Of a DNA stretch of 44,910 nt, positions 24,455 to 34,360 are shown piece by piece. The notes under the pieces are model-generated. The model had not been told where the DNA came from and did no database searches. It worked only from the letters and a program-made list of their open reading frames with translations. The position numbers and the translations under genes were made by a program. Within the stretch, counting starts at the first letter, position 1; the number at the start of each line of letters is the position of its first letter. Source of the DNA: a virus; the IMG/VR virus record IMGVR_UViG_3300038629_000237, positions 1-44,910 of that record; one strand, given 5' to 3'.

Positions 24455-25764
24455 TGGCTAATACAATCAGGATCGCAAGGTCCGTTTCTACTAACACTCC
24501 GCCTTCATTGGCTCAAGGTGAGTTGGCTAACTCTGAAACTGGGTCGCCTAACGGTATCAATGAGCTGTTCATTGGTGAGGCTGGTCCGGGCGTATTCAAG
24601 CTTGTAACTAACACAGGTGGCGCAGCTGCCGAGCCTAATGATTCTGGACAAGACAACCAGACGTTGACAACGGGTACCGGCATCGATGGTGCTGATGGTG
24701 GTGACGACACCTCCTTCACCATGACGTTGGCTCTTGACGAACTTGGCATAACTTCTATGTCCGCTGGCGACTGGATCGCCTTTGATGATGCAGGTTCATC
24801 GAGCAAGGCGCTCATCAGTGCTATCAACCTCAGTCTGTTCAACGATGATCTCGGTCACGTAGAGAACGCGACCCACACAGGGCAGGTGACTGGGGCGACT
24901 GCGTTAATACTTAACCCCGATGCTACTTCGATCACCGCCCAACCAGCTTCGGGAGCAATAATCGCTGCCGACACAATACTCATTAACGATGGTGGTGTTC
25001 TGTCAGAAGCAACCTTCACACAGATGATTACCTTCTTTGATGCCAACTTGAGTTTCGGTACTGTCACCGCCGTCACTGGTGGCACTGGTATCGATTCCTC
25101 TGGTGGTACGACACCTGACATCTCACTTAATTTGTCTGAGTTGGGGGTGTCAGTCCCCGTCACTGGTGACTGGGTAGCCTTCGATGATGCAGGTACATCC
25201 AGTAAGGCACTGTTCAGCTCGATACCCTTGGGCATCATGGACAACTCTGTATCAGAGTTTGTCAGTGAGAACGACACTATGGTAGTTGTCGACTGGAACT
25301 GGGTGCTTGACGAGGACACTATGTCCTCTGACTCCGCTATTCATGTTGCAACTCAGCAGTCGATTAAAGCGTATGTTGATGGCGCAGTTACAGGAGGGGT
25401 TGTCTACAAAGGTGGGTTCGATCCAACCGCTTCAGCAGGAGATGGTGATCCTGATCTGGATACGATTACTTCTGTTACTGGTGACATGTACACCACCACT
25501 GTTGCTGGCACGTATAACTGGACAACCGGCTCCGCTGTTCTTGAGATTGGTGATGTCCTGATCGCAGAGTCTGACGGAGTACTGAACAACGTTGCTGACT
25601 GGACCATCGTACAGAACAATCTCGGTCAGGCAGATGAGACAACTGATGGCTACGTGCGAATTGCAACACAGGTTGAAACTGATCTCACAACATCAACCTT
25701 GGACACCGCAGCTATCACACCAATGAAACTTAACGCTTGGGTTATCGATGGTGGCACCTTCTAA
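24454..25764 (+). CDS. Tail fibre protein with duplicated module (436 aa)
   Basis: The N-terminal residues (SLAQGELANSETGSPNGINELFIGE) resemble the Mtd-type N-terminal domain that anchors receptor-binding proteins. Two copies of a roughly 133-residue unit follow, each with GTGID, a strand, then GDWIAFDDAGSSSKAL (residue 106) or GDWVAFDDAGTSSKAL (239). The ENATHTGQVTGAT segment matches the preceding gene. The C-terminal 100 residues (GGVVYKGGFDPTASAGDGDP) are another typical phage fibre end. TAATG-coupled to the upstream gene. Confidence 0.7.
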   Translation: MANTIRIARSVSTNTPPSLAQGELANSETGSPNGINELFIGEAGPGVFKLVTNTGGAAAEPNDSGQDNQTLTTGTGIDGADGGDDTSFTMTLALDELGITSMSAGDWIAFDDAGSSSKALISAINLSLFNDDLGHVENATHTGQVTGATALILNPDATSITAQPASGAIIAADTILINDGGVLSEATFTQMITFFDANLSFGTVTAVTGGTGIDSSGGTTPDISLNLSELGVSVPVTGDWVAFDDAGTSSKALFSSIPLGIMDNSVSEFVSENDTMVVVDWNWVLDEDTMSSDSAIHVATQQSIKAYVDGAVTGGVVYKGGFDPTASAGDGDPDLDTITSVTGDMYTTTVAGTYNWTTGSAVLEIGDVLIAESDGVLNNVADWTIVQNNLGQADETTDGYVRIATQVETDLTTSTLDTAAITPMKLNAWVIDGGTF

Positions 25765-28700
25765 GTGTCTAACACGATAATAATTAAGAACAACTCCACT
25801 CCGAGTGATGTTCCCGTCCCGGGGGACTTGGAGCAGGGGGAGCTCGCCTTAAATTTAGTCGACGAGAAGCTGTACTCAAAGAACTCATCGGATGTGATCT
25901 TTGAGATTGGTGCGACCCCCGCCGCCTCTGGAGATGGCAGGGGTTCCAGTCTAATCAGGTGGCTGCATGACTCCAGTAATACTATGGCTGATCCGGGGTC
26001 TGGAGATTTCAGAACCAGTTCAGGGCTGGTCACCTCTGTCACGAACATGGCGTTCAGTGCGACCGATGGTGATGGCGGCGACATCAGTAATATATTTGAC
26101 GCTCTGGTTGATGGCAGCCACTTAATACTGCGCAATGTTACCGACGAAACCCAGTACAGGATATACACAATTGATTCCGTTACTGACAACAGTACTTGGT
26201 ATCAAATACAAGTCAATTATGTTGACGGTAACGGCGCGACATCAATGGTCGATACTGACGAGTACGAGATTGATTTCTACAGAGATGGAAAGTTAGAACC
26301 CGGAACGAACAGTACCGATGCTATTAGAGACATCCCAACATGGAGCTTCGACACTAAGGAATGGTTGCCGTCAGGGTCAAATTTCAGACTTAGTTTAGGA
26401 GGGAGTAATACCGGGGGTCGAGTGCAAATTGGTAGCCCCGGCACAGTGACTGTTACTGACCCGCAACTTCTATTTAATGTCGGCGCATTCGCTACCAGAT
26501 ACAACTACTTTATTCAGGGAAGCGGCACCACCGAAGGCGCATACTTGGTCTCGGACTTCGCTGCTGCACCTGATAATGTCAAGTGGGGTATGAGAACAGG
26601 CTCAGTGAACACTGACCTCTTCGAGATGACCATCGACAATGAGATCAAGGTGCAAGCTGCCGCTGGCTGGTACATGGGCGAGCGGGCTTCTGCTGACGGC
26701 AACCTCACAGGCTACGGACAAATTTGGGCTGGCACAGACAACTCGTTGAATTTCACCGATGAGGCGGGCGCGAACACAATTCTCACCGCGTCAGCTGGTG
26801 GTTCACCGTTCGATACGCCTCTGGAGATACTTGGCGACACGGATGTTGAAGATCATATTGCGCTACTGACATTCAAAGATAACCAAGATGTCAATGAGCA
26901 GGCACGATTCGGGTTCGATACCGCATCTGCTGCGTCTGGTGTGCTGCGTTCGCACAACATGTTCCATCACACCGCTGCTGAAATGCACCATGAGTTTGTG
27001 TTTCAGGATTCAGGTGGCACCATCAGACCGTCCTATGAAATGTTTGGTTCCGATCACATTTTCTATGAAGGGGTAGCCGGAGTAGAGGTACTTCGATTCC
27101 AAAATGATGGGATACGCATAAACTCTGATGTTGCTGGTGATAGAGGAATTTTTTGGGACGAGAGTTCGATATCCAGAGCCAAGATAGTATTCGACGAACC
27201 AATTGCGACAATGACGATTGCAGCTGACGATAGCGGCGTTGATAATGTTATAGAGTTTCAGGTTCGTCACTCAGCTACCTACCAGCCATTCACAATATAT
27301 GGTGACTCGTCAGGGCTTGGTTACAACATGCTTTGGGTTTACAGCCAAGCAGCGTCAGCAGACACCGACGCTATGCGGTGTGTCATCGGAACCGCCGGAC
27401 ACATAGAAATAAACAACCTCGTCACGAGTGATGCGTTCGAGCGTGCCCTGACAGTTAATGACTTGGCGTTTTCTGCGTACTGGACATTCAGTACCTTTAT
27501 TACTGACTCCAACATGCACTTCGCTACTGGGCAGTTAAGATTCAACAGCGCAACGCTCGCCTCTGTCACTGAGATGTACATTCACGATCTCCCGGTTGAA
27601 GGGCCGGATATGGATGACACCATGTTAGCTGGGTCGATACAGGTTGGTGATGTCATCACGATTCGTCAGAATGACGATGACACCTTCTGGTGGCGCGGCA
27701 CGGTTGATGCGATCACAGATAATGTTCCGGCAGATGGCGCACACCAGATTGACGTTACCCACATCTCAAGCAACGGTACGTTACCTGTAAGTAGCGACCA
27801 CTTGATGGTTCAGTTCTATCCGCAGGTGGCGGGTGGTAGCGGCAATGTAAGCAACACCGGCACACCGCTGGACAACCAAGTGGCTGTCTGGACTGACGCA
27901 ACGACCATCGAAGGTAATGCAACCTTAACATTTGATGGCGCAACGCTCATAGCCAAGAGCACAGCTAACTCAGCGTCACAGATTACTATTGGTGAACGGG
28001 TAACTCTGCGGGGAGATGCCCAAGATGCAGTCTTTAAGATGTATGGTGAGGATACGGGAGTCATCTACGGCATTCAGATGGATGTTCTCGACTCGAACAT
28101 GCGATTCATAGGTGCTGACGACGCAGCCGATGTTACACACGTTGTTTTCTCTGGCCTTACGCTACGTATAGGTGACGGTGGTGGCACTGACTGGATGGGG
28201 ATGTCACACGATGGCACTGACCTCAATGTACAGTTCACGAACACTGTGGACTACAATCTTCTTGGTCTGACTGGCGATATGATTATCAATCGCCCCATCC
28301 ACATATCTAATCTCAGCGAGCGATTTCTGCTTACGGCTGGCGCTGCAACACCCACAGTTGGTGCGATTGGTATTGGTGCGAGTGCTGATGCGAACAAAGT
28401 AATACAGGTAGAGGGGACCACTGCCGGAGATCAAGCAGGGTTCGTGGCATTCACTTCGGCTGGCAACGATCATCGTGCATTCTTCGGCGTGCATGACGCT
28501 GACACTTGGGGTCTGTCTGCCACGGGCACCGTCAATCCGACTGAGTTCGTCATCGAGTCAGGTGGTGAGCCGATCATAGCAGCGACCTACAACGGCAGCA
28601 CCAGAATCTATGCGAACAATAACTTGGTTGCTACCTTCTTAGAGTCTGCAACAAACGAGCAACTGCTCTTGCCGTTGCAGAACATTCCTGCGCTGCCGAG

Positions 28701-30777
28701 CCTTGGGTTTGGTGATGGTGACACTGGGTTTCATGAGAGTAGTGATGACACGCTCCAAATTGCCATTGGTGGTGCTGACCTTTTCAAGTTTGAGCCTACC
28801 GGCAGCGGGCGCTTTATGGGGGTGGCGACCAGTGCTTTTGGGTTATTAAATGAGGCAGCAAGCGCAACCAACCCGAACATAGTGCCTAACGAGAGCGATG
28901 AAGATACAGGCATAGGCTCTACTACTGCGGACACTGGTCTTGGTTGGACTTCTGCGGATAGAGGGACGCTTATTGCGGGTGGCATAACTATCGCTGAGTT
29001 CTTTGAGAACGCGGGTGATCCGCAGCTTATTCTGCCGCTGAATAATGGTTCAGAAGCCGCTCCTGCACTCGCCTTTGGTGATGGTCAGGATGGCATCTTC
29101 TCAGGAGTAGATGGCGAGCTGTCGTTCACCCTTGACGGCACCACAAGATGGAAGATGGTGCCTAATTTCGATAGTGCTTTAGTCAACGGGCCAGTAATTA
29201 TACGGACGGCTACAAGCGATACCATTCCAAACTTAACTCCGAGACGGCTGGATACCGATACCGGAATAGGTTCTGCTGCTGCTGATCAGCTCTCGCTAAT
29301 AGCAGGTGGAGTTGAAGGCGCACGGATAGAAGCAACCCAGTTCACGATGATCAACTATGTCTTTGACTCAGACCAGACTGTGGGGGTTGGACAGGATAAC
29401 TTTGTACTGACCTATAACGATTCAAGCGGTCAGATTTCACTTGAAGCCTCCGCTGGTGGCGGAGACGTAACTGCAACACCAACTCCCGTTGATAACCAAC
29501 TCGCCATATGGGATGGGGCTACATCCATCGAAGGGGATTCAAACCTTACTTACGATGGCACTACATTCACTCTTGGTGGGGGTAAGAACTGGGTCATCAG
29601 AGACTCAGGTGGATCAGATTTCGCTCAGTATTTTCATGATGGCGTTGACTTCAACACCGTGTTCTTCCAGACAACGGACTGGAACATACGCGATGGCGTA
29701 GTTGTAAAAATCTTTGACGGCACTGATGTTGACTTCATGTCAATGCACCACGATGGTACAGACTTCGACTTTGCATTCGGCGGCACAGGCATCGTCACCT
29801 TTGGCACAGTGGGCAGCTTCTACAACTTTGTAAGTAACGTAGATATAACAGCGGACCTGTTCATTACAGGCGGCAACCAGCTGCAAATCTTCGATACGTC
29901 TGGTGCTGACTCAGTTATCTTCGAGCATGATGGCACTGATTTCATTACCACCTTCGACGGAACAACCGACTGGGACATCATCGGCATTGCTGGCGGAGAC
30001 ATAAACTTACGAGATGGAGTAAACCTCTGGATATGGGACTCCGCTGACTCAAGTGCTTTCTCTATACGTCACGATGGCACCGACATAAACATATTAGGCA
30101 CACTCACCACTGACATAAATATTACTGGTGTCACTAACGTCAACTTGAGTGGCAACCCTCTTTTGACCAGCGTTGCTGTCTCTGATCTTGACAACGGCAC
30201 CGATGGTGAGTTGATTACATGGTCCGCAAGCGCAGTTGCTACTACTGTCCCGGTAGGCACATCAGGACACGTACTCACCTCGGGGGGTACAGGCGTTGCG
30301 CCTACGTTCCAAGCGGCGGCAGGTGGTGGCGGTGGTGAGACAGCCATCAAGACAGCACTTCAAGCAATTGACACCCAGACTACGCTACAGGACGACGACC
30401 ACATCGCGTTCACTGGCCTCGACGCTGACACATGGTACACGGTAGAGGGTTACTTCGAGATACGAAGCACGGCAACACCAGACCTGAAGTCACAGTTTGT
30501 GTTCACTCAGACGCCGGGTGATACAGGTACTATCCATTATGTGGGTAACCACACTACTACACGAAATGTTTACAACGTCCAGACAGAGGCGGCGTTCAAC
30601 GGACTGTCCACATGGGTATGGGGTACTAATCAGACCTTCTCCTTCTTCATGAATGGAGTATTCAAGACGAACGCTTCGACTGGTGGTGACTTACAGTTCA
30701 AATGGGCGCAGGTGGTATCATCAGGTTCGGCAGTAACAATCTACGCAGGGTCGTGGGTAAGAATCGCACCAGTATAA
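25765..30777 (+). CDS. Giant repeat-rich tail fibre (1670 aa)
   Basis: Begins with GTG directly after the upstream TAA. The N-terminus (DLEQGELALNLVDEKLYSKN) is Mtd-N-like. The shaft contains four fibre units at about 974-1191 carrying GFGDGDTGFHESSDDTLQI, DEDTGIGSTTADTG, AFGDGQDGIFSG and DTDTGIGSAAADQLSL. A DNQ-A-W--AT-IEG-----DG module occurs twice (703 and 1243). HDGTD/HDGVD units lie at 815, 1291, 1329, 1388 and 1436. The C-terminal 160 residues form a globular end with a LTSGGTG turn and an Asn/Thr-rich beta sheet. Such proteins form long receptor-binding fibres. No intramolecular chaperone cleavage motif is recognised. Confidence 0.8.
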   Translation: MSNTIIIKNNSTPSDVPVPGDLEQGELALNLVDEKLYSKNSSDVIFEIGATPAASGDGRGSSLIRWLHDSSNTMADPGSGDFRTSSGLVTSVTNMAFSATDGDGGDISNIFDALVDGSHLILRNVTDETQYRIYTIDSVTDNSTWYQIQVNYVDGNGATSMVDTDEYEIDFYRDGKLEPGTNSTDAIRDIPTWSFDTKEWLPSGSNFRLSLGGSNTGGRVQIGSPGTVTVTDPQLLFNVGAFATRYNYFIQGSGTTEGAYLVSDFAAAPDNVKWGMRTGSVNTDLFEMTIDNEIKVQAAAGWYMGERASADGNLTGYGQIWAGTDNSLNFTDEAGANTILTASAGGSPFDTPLEILGDTDVEDHIALLTFKDNQDVNEQARFGFDTASAASGVLRSHNMFHHTAAEMHHEFVFQDSGGTIRPSYEMFGSDHIFYEGVAGVEVLRFQNDGIRINSDVAGDRGIFWDESSISRAKIVFDEPIATMTIAADDSGVDNVIEFQVRHSATYQPFTIYGDSSGLGYNMLWVYSQAASADTDAMRCVIGTAGHIEINNLVTSDAFERALTVNDLAFSAYWTFSTFITDSNMHFATGQLRFNSATLASVTEMYIHDLPVEGPDMDDTMLAGSIQVGDVITIRQNDDDTFWWRGTVDAITDNVPADGAHQIDVTHISSNGTLPVSSDHLMVQFYPQVAGGSGNVSNTGTPLDNQVAVWTDATTIEGNATLTFDGATLIAKSTANSASQITIGERVTLRGDAQDAVFKMYGEDTGVIYGIQMDVLDSNMRFIGADDAADVTHVVFSGLTLRIGDGGGTDWMGMSHDGTDLNVQFTNTVDYNLLGLTGDMIINRPIHISNLSERFLLTAGAATPTVGAIGIGASADANKVIQVEGTTAGDQAGFVAFTSAGNDHRAFFGVHDADTWGLSATGTVNPTEFVIESGGEPIIAATYNGSTRIYANNNLVATFLESATNEQLLLPLQNIPALPSLGFGDGDTGFHESSDDTLQIAIGGADLFKFEPTGSGRFMGVATSAFGLLNEAASATNPNIVPNESDEDTGIGSTTADTGLGWTSADRGTLIAGGITIAEFFENAGDPQLILPLNNGSEAAPALAFGDGQDGIFSGVDGELSFTLDGTTRWKMVPNFDSALVNGPVIIRTATSDTIPNLTPRRLDTDTGIGSAAADQLSLIAGGVEGARIEATQFTMINYVFDSDQTVGVGQDNFVLTYNDSSGQISLEASAGGGDVTATPTPVDNQLAIWDGATSIEGDSNLTYDGTTFTLGGGKNWVIRDSGGSDFAQYFHDGVDFNTVFFQTTDWNIRDGVVVKIFDGTDVDFMSMHHDGTDFDFAFGGTGIVTFGTVGSFYNFVSNVDITADLFITGGNQLQIFDTSGADSVIFEHDGTDFITTFDGTTDWDIIGIAGGDINLRDGVNLWIWDSADSSAFSIRHDGTDINILGTLTTDINITGVTNVNLSGNPLLTSVAVSDLDNGTDGELITWSASAVATTVPVGTSGHVLTSGGTGVAPTFQAAAGGGGGETAIKTALQAIDTQTTLQDDDHIAFTGLDADTWYTVEGYFEIRSTATPDLKSQFVFTQTPGDTGTIHYVGNHTTTRNVYNVQTEAAFNGLSTWVWGTNQTFSFFMNGVFKTNASTGGDLQFKWAQVVSSGSAVTIYAGSWVRIAPV

Positions 30778-30786
30778 GGAATTATT

Positions 30787-31017
30787 ATGGCACAAGTAAC
30801 ATTAGACATATCAGCAGCACATGTTGTTCGCATACAAGATGCTCTAACAGAGACGCTGGGGCTGACAGACATGGATGGGCAACCCCGGCAAGCTACAGTA
30901 CAGGAGTTCAAGGATCACGTCATAGCTGATATCAAGCAACTCGTAGCGGCTTCGGAGAGGCGCGTGATAATCATGCAAGCTAGGCAGAACGCACCTGACG
31001 AAGTGGACATCACATAA
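30787..31017 (+). CDS. Small helical protein after the fibre (76 aa)
   Basis: AAGGA at 30776 precedes ATG 30787. Two strands or short helices (AQVTLDISAAHVVRIQDAL) lead to a longer helix (TVQEFKDHVIADIKQLVAASERR). Small proteins of this type often follow marine-phage fibre genes; role unknown. No signal peptide. Confidence 0.62.
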   Translation: MAQVTLDISAAHVVRIQDALTETLGLTDMDGQPRQATVQEFKDHVIADIKQLVAASERRVIIMQARQNAPDEVDIT

Positions 31018-31056
31018 CAATGGTATAGTTTGCCAGTTAACTTACAGGAGAAAGTA

Positions 31057-31206
31057 ATGGAAATTTTAGGCATCGACATTGCATACGTTATCACTGGAGT
31101 AGTGATTGCGGTTGTTATCTTCCTGATCTACAGGAAGTCACAGAAGCCGGGGAAAGCACCCCGTGTTGGACCGAAGGGTACGCACACAGACCCGAAAGAC
31201 AGATAG
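31057..31206 (+). CDS. Single-span membrane protein (49 aa)
   Basis: CAGGAG at 31044 precedes ATG 31057. One clear membrane segment (IAYVITGVVIAVVIFLIY, residues 8-25) is followed by a basic tail (RKSQKPGKAPRVGPKGTH), which predicts an N-out, C-in inner-membrane protein. It could be an additional lysis or inner-membrane protein; no family recognised. Confidence 0.6.
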   Translation: MEILGIDIAYVITGVVIAVVIFLIYRKSQKPGKAPRVGPKGTHTDPKDR

Positions 31207-31218
31207 GGAGGACAGATA

Positions 31219-31440
31219 ATGAATGCCGAGCAAGTAAAAAATATGGCGCAGCAAAGTTTGAAGGCGCTCAACGACGACCGTGGCATGATGCCTACGGTGT
31301 ACGCATCAGCCATCGCTGACTTGAAGCAAGTGCTGATGGGTCTATTAGGTGGCTCGCTTATCATTGACAACGCGAAGCCGGCGATGGAAGTGCCAACGCT
31401 GGTACCAGCTAAAGATGAAAAGCCTTCAGCTAGTAAGTGA
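31219..31440 (+). CDS. Small hypothetical protein (73 aa)
   Basis: GGGAGG at 31206 precedes ATG 31219. The N-terminal helices (EQVKNMAQQSLKALNDD, YASAIADLKQVLMGLLGG) precede a Pro/Lys-rich tail. The gene overlaps the acetyltransferase start by 26 bases. Not recognised. Confidence 0.58.
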   Translation: MNAEQVKNMAQQSLKALNDDRGMMPTVYASAIADLKQVLMGLLGGSLIIDNAKPAMEVPTLVPAKDEKPSASK

Positions 31441-31879
31441 TGTTGATGTCTTAGGCCCGTGGGCATGGAAGCTCATGGGCAATGGGACGTGGTACCCCGA
31501 GGGTAAGTCAGCTCTCGGGGAGCTTAACGACGCCGGAGATCCTAAATGGGCTGTCGTTTACGATCACTATGAAGAAGGTGGTTCGATCCAGTTACACATA
31601 GCAATTGATAATCCCAAGTACGTGACAAGACAAGCAATCTGTGCTTGTTTCGAGTATCCTTTCTACCAACTTGGTGTCAAGAAAGTACTTGGGATTGTTA
31701 ATAGCACAAACGACAGTGCCCTAACATTTGATATGAGGCTCGGCTTCCGCTTGGAAGCAATCATTTCAGATGCGTATGACATGGGTAGCATGTACATTCT
31801 TTCTATGACACGCGAGCAGTGTCGATGGTTACGAGGAAAAGACAATGGGATCAGCAGCCAGCGCTCCGCCGCCGCCTGA
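31415..31879 (+). CDS. GNAT-like acetyltransferase
   Basis: From ATG 31415 the product is 154 residues. It carries the late GNAT elements: an internal strand (SIQLHIAIDNP), then EYPFYQLGVKKVLGIVNSTNDSALTFDMRLGFRLEAII at about 80-117 (acetyl-CoA-binding region, motif B), and a C-terminal LSMTREQCRWL strand-helix typical of phage copies. The classical V-G-x-G loop is not clear, so the substrate and activity are open. It overlaps the upstream gene by 26 bases and the downstream gene by 35, an unusually long overlap. GNAT copies occur beside ejection-protein genes in several phages. Confidence 0.68.
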   Translation: MKSLQLVSDVDVLGPWAWKLMGNGTWYPEGKSALGELNDAGDPKWAVVYDHYEEGGSIQLHIAIDNPKYVTRQAICACFEYPFYQLGVKKVLGIVNSTNDSALTFDMRLGFRLEAIISDAYDMGSMYILSMTREQCRWLRGKDNGISSQRSAAA

Positions 31880-32900
31880 TACAACTCAATATTCTGACGC
31901 TTTAAGTGGTGATGCTAACACCATGAGAGGATGGGCCCAGTCCATGTGGGACTCCGGCCAAGAGGAGATGCAGAAGATCAGTAGTTATGCCTCTGAGTTT
32001 ATGGGCATGACCCTGCCAGCATCAGAAGCCATGTTCAGTTGGGCTGCTACCCAGAGAGAACGATTCGATGAGTTCGTGCAGCCACAGATGGAGAGCCTGT
32101 TCTCCGAGGCGAATCTATATGCCTCGAAGGGAGAGGAAGATCGCCAACGTGGGGCAGCTATCCAAGATGTGAAAGCTGCTACTGAGGCCCAACGAGAGTC
32201 CCAGTTACGTAAGCTCGAAGGCTATGGTGTCGACCCTTCAATGACACGCTACGCCTCGCTGGACAAGCAGGCCGGGGTTGCAGAGGCAGCTCTGAGTGCT
32301 CTGGCAGCTAACCAAGCCGGCGAGCGCACGAAACAGATCGGCCGCGACCTCCGGAGTGAGGCTATCAACGTGGGCACCGGTTATCTCAACGACGCTAATA
32401 TAAATGCAGTCAACGCTGCCAACGTTGGGGCATCTGGGGCTAACGTCGGTAACGCCGCCGCGAACACAGGCATCGCCCTGCAGAATGCACCAACTCAAAT
32501 GATGAACGCCGCTGGTAACGCCACCAGTGGAGCTGCAGGTATTGTCGACACTAGCTACGGCCGGGACCTTGACTACGCTGAAGATCAGCGAGCCGCTGAA
32601 GCCGCTGATGCTGGAGGCTTGGCGGGGCTGGCGAATATGGCTGGAGCAGGGCTGTCCATGACTCCTTGGGGAGCAGTGGCCGGTGCCGTACTACAAGAAG
32701 CAGCCGAAGGCGGCCCCGTGTCAGCTCCCGGTGGTCCGCAGTCTGATGGCGGTGCCCTGAAAATATCTGATGGTGAGTATGTGGTACCAGCCGATGTTGT
32801 CAGGAGATTGGGGACAAACCATTTCGATAAACTTATTGAGAAAGAAACCGGCCGGCCACCGCCGTCACCGAAGATGGCCATACCAGTGGGAGCAGTCTGA
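31845..32900 (+). CDS. Internal virion / DNA-ejection protein A (351 aa)
   Basis: First of three consecutive genes in the place held by T7 gp14-gp15-gp16 or P22 gp7-gp20-gp16. The Ala/Gly/Asn-rich helical body (AINVGTGYLNDANINAVNAANVGAS) resembles internal virion proteins. The C-terminus at residues 305-334 holds LKISDGEYVVPADVVRRLG followed by NHFDKLIEKE, a widespread phage ejection-protein motif. The overlap of 35 bases with the acetyltransferase is long. Confidence 0.7.
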   Translation: MGSAASAPPPPDTTQYSDALSGDANTMRGWAQSMWDSGQEEMQKISSYASEFMGMTLPASEAMFSWAATQRERFDEFVQPQMESLFSEANLYASKGEEDRQRGAAIQDVKAATEAQRESQLRKLEGYGVDPSMTRYASLDKQAGVAEAALSALAANQAGERTKQIGRDLRSEAINVGTGYLNDANINAVNAANVGASGANVGNAAANTGIALQNAPTQMMNAAGNATSGAAGIVDTSYGRDLDYAEDQRAAEAADAGGLAGLANMAGAGLSMTPWGAVAGAVLQEAAEGGPVSAPGGPQSDGGALKISDGEYVVPADVVRRLGTNHFDKLIEKETGRPPPSPKMAIPVGAV

Positions 32901-34360
32901 TGGGGCTTACATTACAAGGCGCAGGTGCAGCCGCATCAGGTGCAGTATCAGGGTTCCAGAGCCAACGGGCAGACAACCGAGAGCAGGCCGATGAGAACCG
33001 GACGGCTAGGGACGACGCCTACAACCAAACATTCAATGCTATTCAGGCTGAGCGTGCTAAGCTCGATGATGTTGGAGCACCTATCGACGAAGGGCCTACT
33101 CAGACGCAAGCCATCCCTACAGAGGGCGGTACCCCCGGGGCACCAGTGTCACCGGGGGGAGCTGCACCACAAGGGGGAGCCCCTTCCCAACAGTCAACGT
33201 TCGACTCTCGCCGGAGTGCATACAAAGATTGGCACAAGCGCTCGGGTGCTGCAGCAGCTATGGCTGGTGGACTGGAGGGGTTGAAAGCCTTTCAAGATCA
33301 TGAAACTGCCTTATCTCGCAAGCAAATGATGGGGTATGGCATGGCTGGAGTACAAGCTATGGCGGCCGGCTCCACTGGTGATGCTGTCAAGCAGTTGAAC
33401 ACCATGCTTGAGGTGTCTCCTGAAGACACTGGCATGAAGTTCGAAGCCTTCGATGGTCGAGTGCACCTTGTTGGTGCAGACGGGAAGCGAAGTGAGCCAT
33501 ACAACCAAGAACAGGTCATGGCTATGATCGAGTCGAAGCTCAAGACTCCTGAGAATTATCTGGCATTTCAGAAAGAAGCTCGCGATAAGTGGGAAGGTGA
33601 GGAAGCCGCCGCTACCGCCGCCGAAAATGCTGCCGCTGCTACCAGTGTTGCAGGCACAAGGGCAGATGAGTATGAGCTGGACAAGAAATACCGTGGTCGT
33701 GAGACTTCTGTGGAAGAAGCGAAGGCACTGGCTGCATTGATAAATGCCAAGGCTGCCCGGGAACGTGCGGCCGCTGCACTGTCAGCTAAGAGCGGGTGGA
33801 CTGCCGCTCAACAGCTTCAGATATATAAGGACGCTGACAACTGGGCGATGGAGGACCAAGAGCTACTGCCGGGTGTGAACGAGGCGTTTTTAGATGACCC
33901 TGAACAGTGGGGATTGCACAAGTCTGACGTTATGAACCAGATGACAAATAACCCATACGATCAGGGGCCTACCCGTGAGGAAGCATCAATGGTGTCTCAG
34001 TTCTTGAGACAGCCGGGGGGTGTTGACCTTGGCCAGTACATGCAAGATGGCCAGTTCAAAGGGATGCAGGTTGGGCAGGACGACAAGACCGGCATCATCA
34101 TGGTCAATTACAATGGCAAATCTTGGCGGCTACCACACAGCCTTGGCATCTTGGCGTTGGACAAGATACCTGAGGCCCAGCCACCACCGACTGATGCTAC
34201 TGCGGAGGAGGAGGAAGGGCCTCAAGCTGCGCTGCCTGCTCGTGAAGAAGGAGAGGGCATCACCTATCGCGGCAACCAGAAGATGCGTAATGGTATCCCC
34301 GTCGTAGAAACTCCAGACCCAATGGAAGGTATACCTACTCGCTATGGTGGGACCGGTTAA
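32900..34360 (+). CDS. Internal virion / DNA-ejection protein B (486 aa)
   Basis: Start overlaps the upstream stop. The product is highly helical, Ala/Gln/Glu-rich, with Gly/Pro/Gln-rich linker (GGTPGAPVSPGGAAPQGG) near residues 75-92, a middle helical block (SVEEAKALAALINAKAARERAAAAL) and a disordered acidic C-terminus. This suits the second member of a three-protein ejection set. No enzymatic motif is seen. Confidence 0.65.
   Translation: MGLTLQGAGAAASGAVSGFQSQRADNREQADENRTARDDAYNQTFNAIQAERAKLDDVGAPIDEGPTQTQAIPTEGGTPGAPVSPGGAAPQGGAPSQQSTFDSRRSAYKDWHKRSGAAAAMAGGLEGLKAFQDHETALSRKQMMGYGMAGVQAMAAGSTGDAVKQLNTMLEVSPEDTGMKFEAFDGRVHLVGADGKRSEPYNQEQVMAMIESKLKTPENYLAFQKEARDKWEGEEAAATAAENAAAATSVAGTRADEYELDKKYRGRETSVEEAKALAALINAKAARERAAAALSAKSGWTAAQQLQIYKDADNWAMEDQELLPGVNEAFLDDPEQWGLHKSDVMNQMTNNPYDQGPTREEASMVSQFLRQPGGVDLGQYMQDGQFKGMQVGQDDKTGIIMVNYNGKSWRLPHSLGILALDKIPEAQPPPTDATAEEEEGPQAALPAREEGEGITYRGNQKMRNGIPVVETPDPMEGIPTRYGGTG

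Noticed and set aside
24454-30777. Diversity-generating retroelement suggested by Mtd-like N-termini
   Set aside because: No reverse transcriptase frame, no template repeat pair and no C-type lectin variable end are seen in the window.
25765-30777. HDGTD repeats as a calcium-binding RTX array
   Set aside because: The spacing (38, 59 and 48 residues in the C-terminal set) is irregular and lacks the nonapeptide GGxGxDxUx periodicity.
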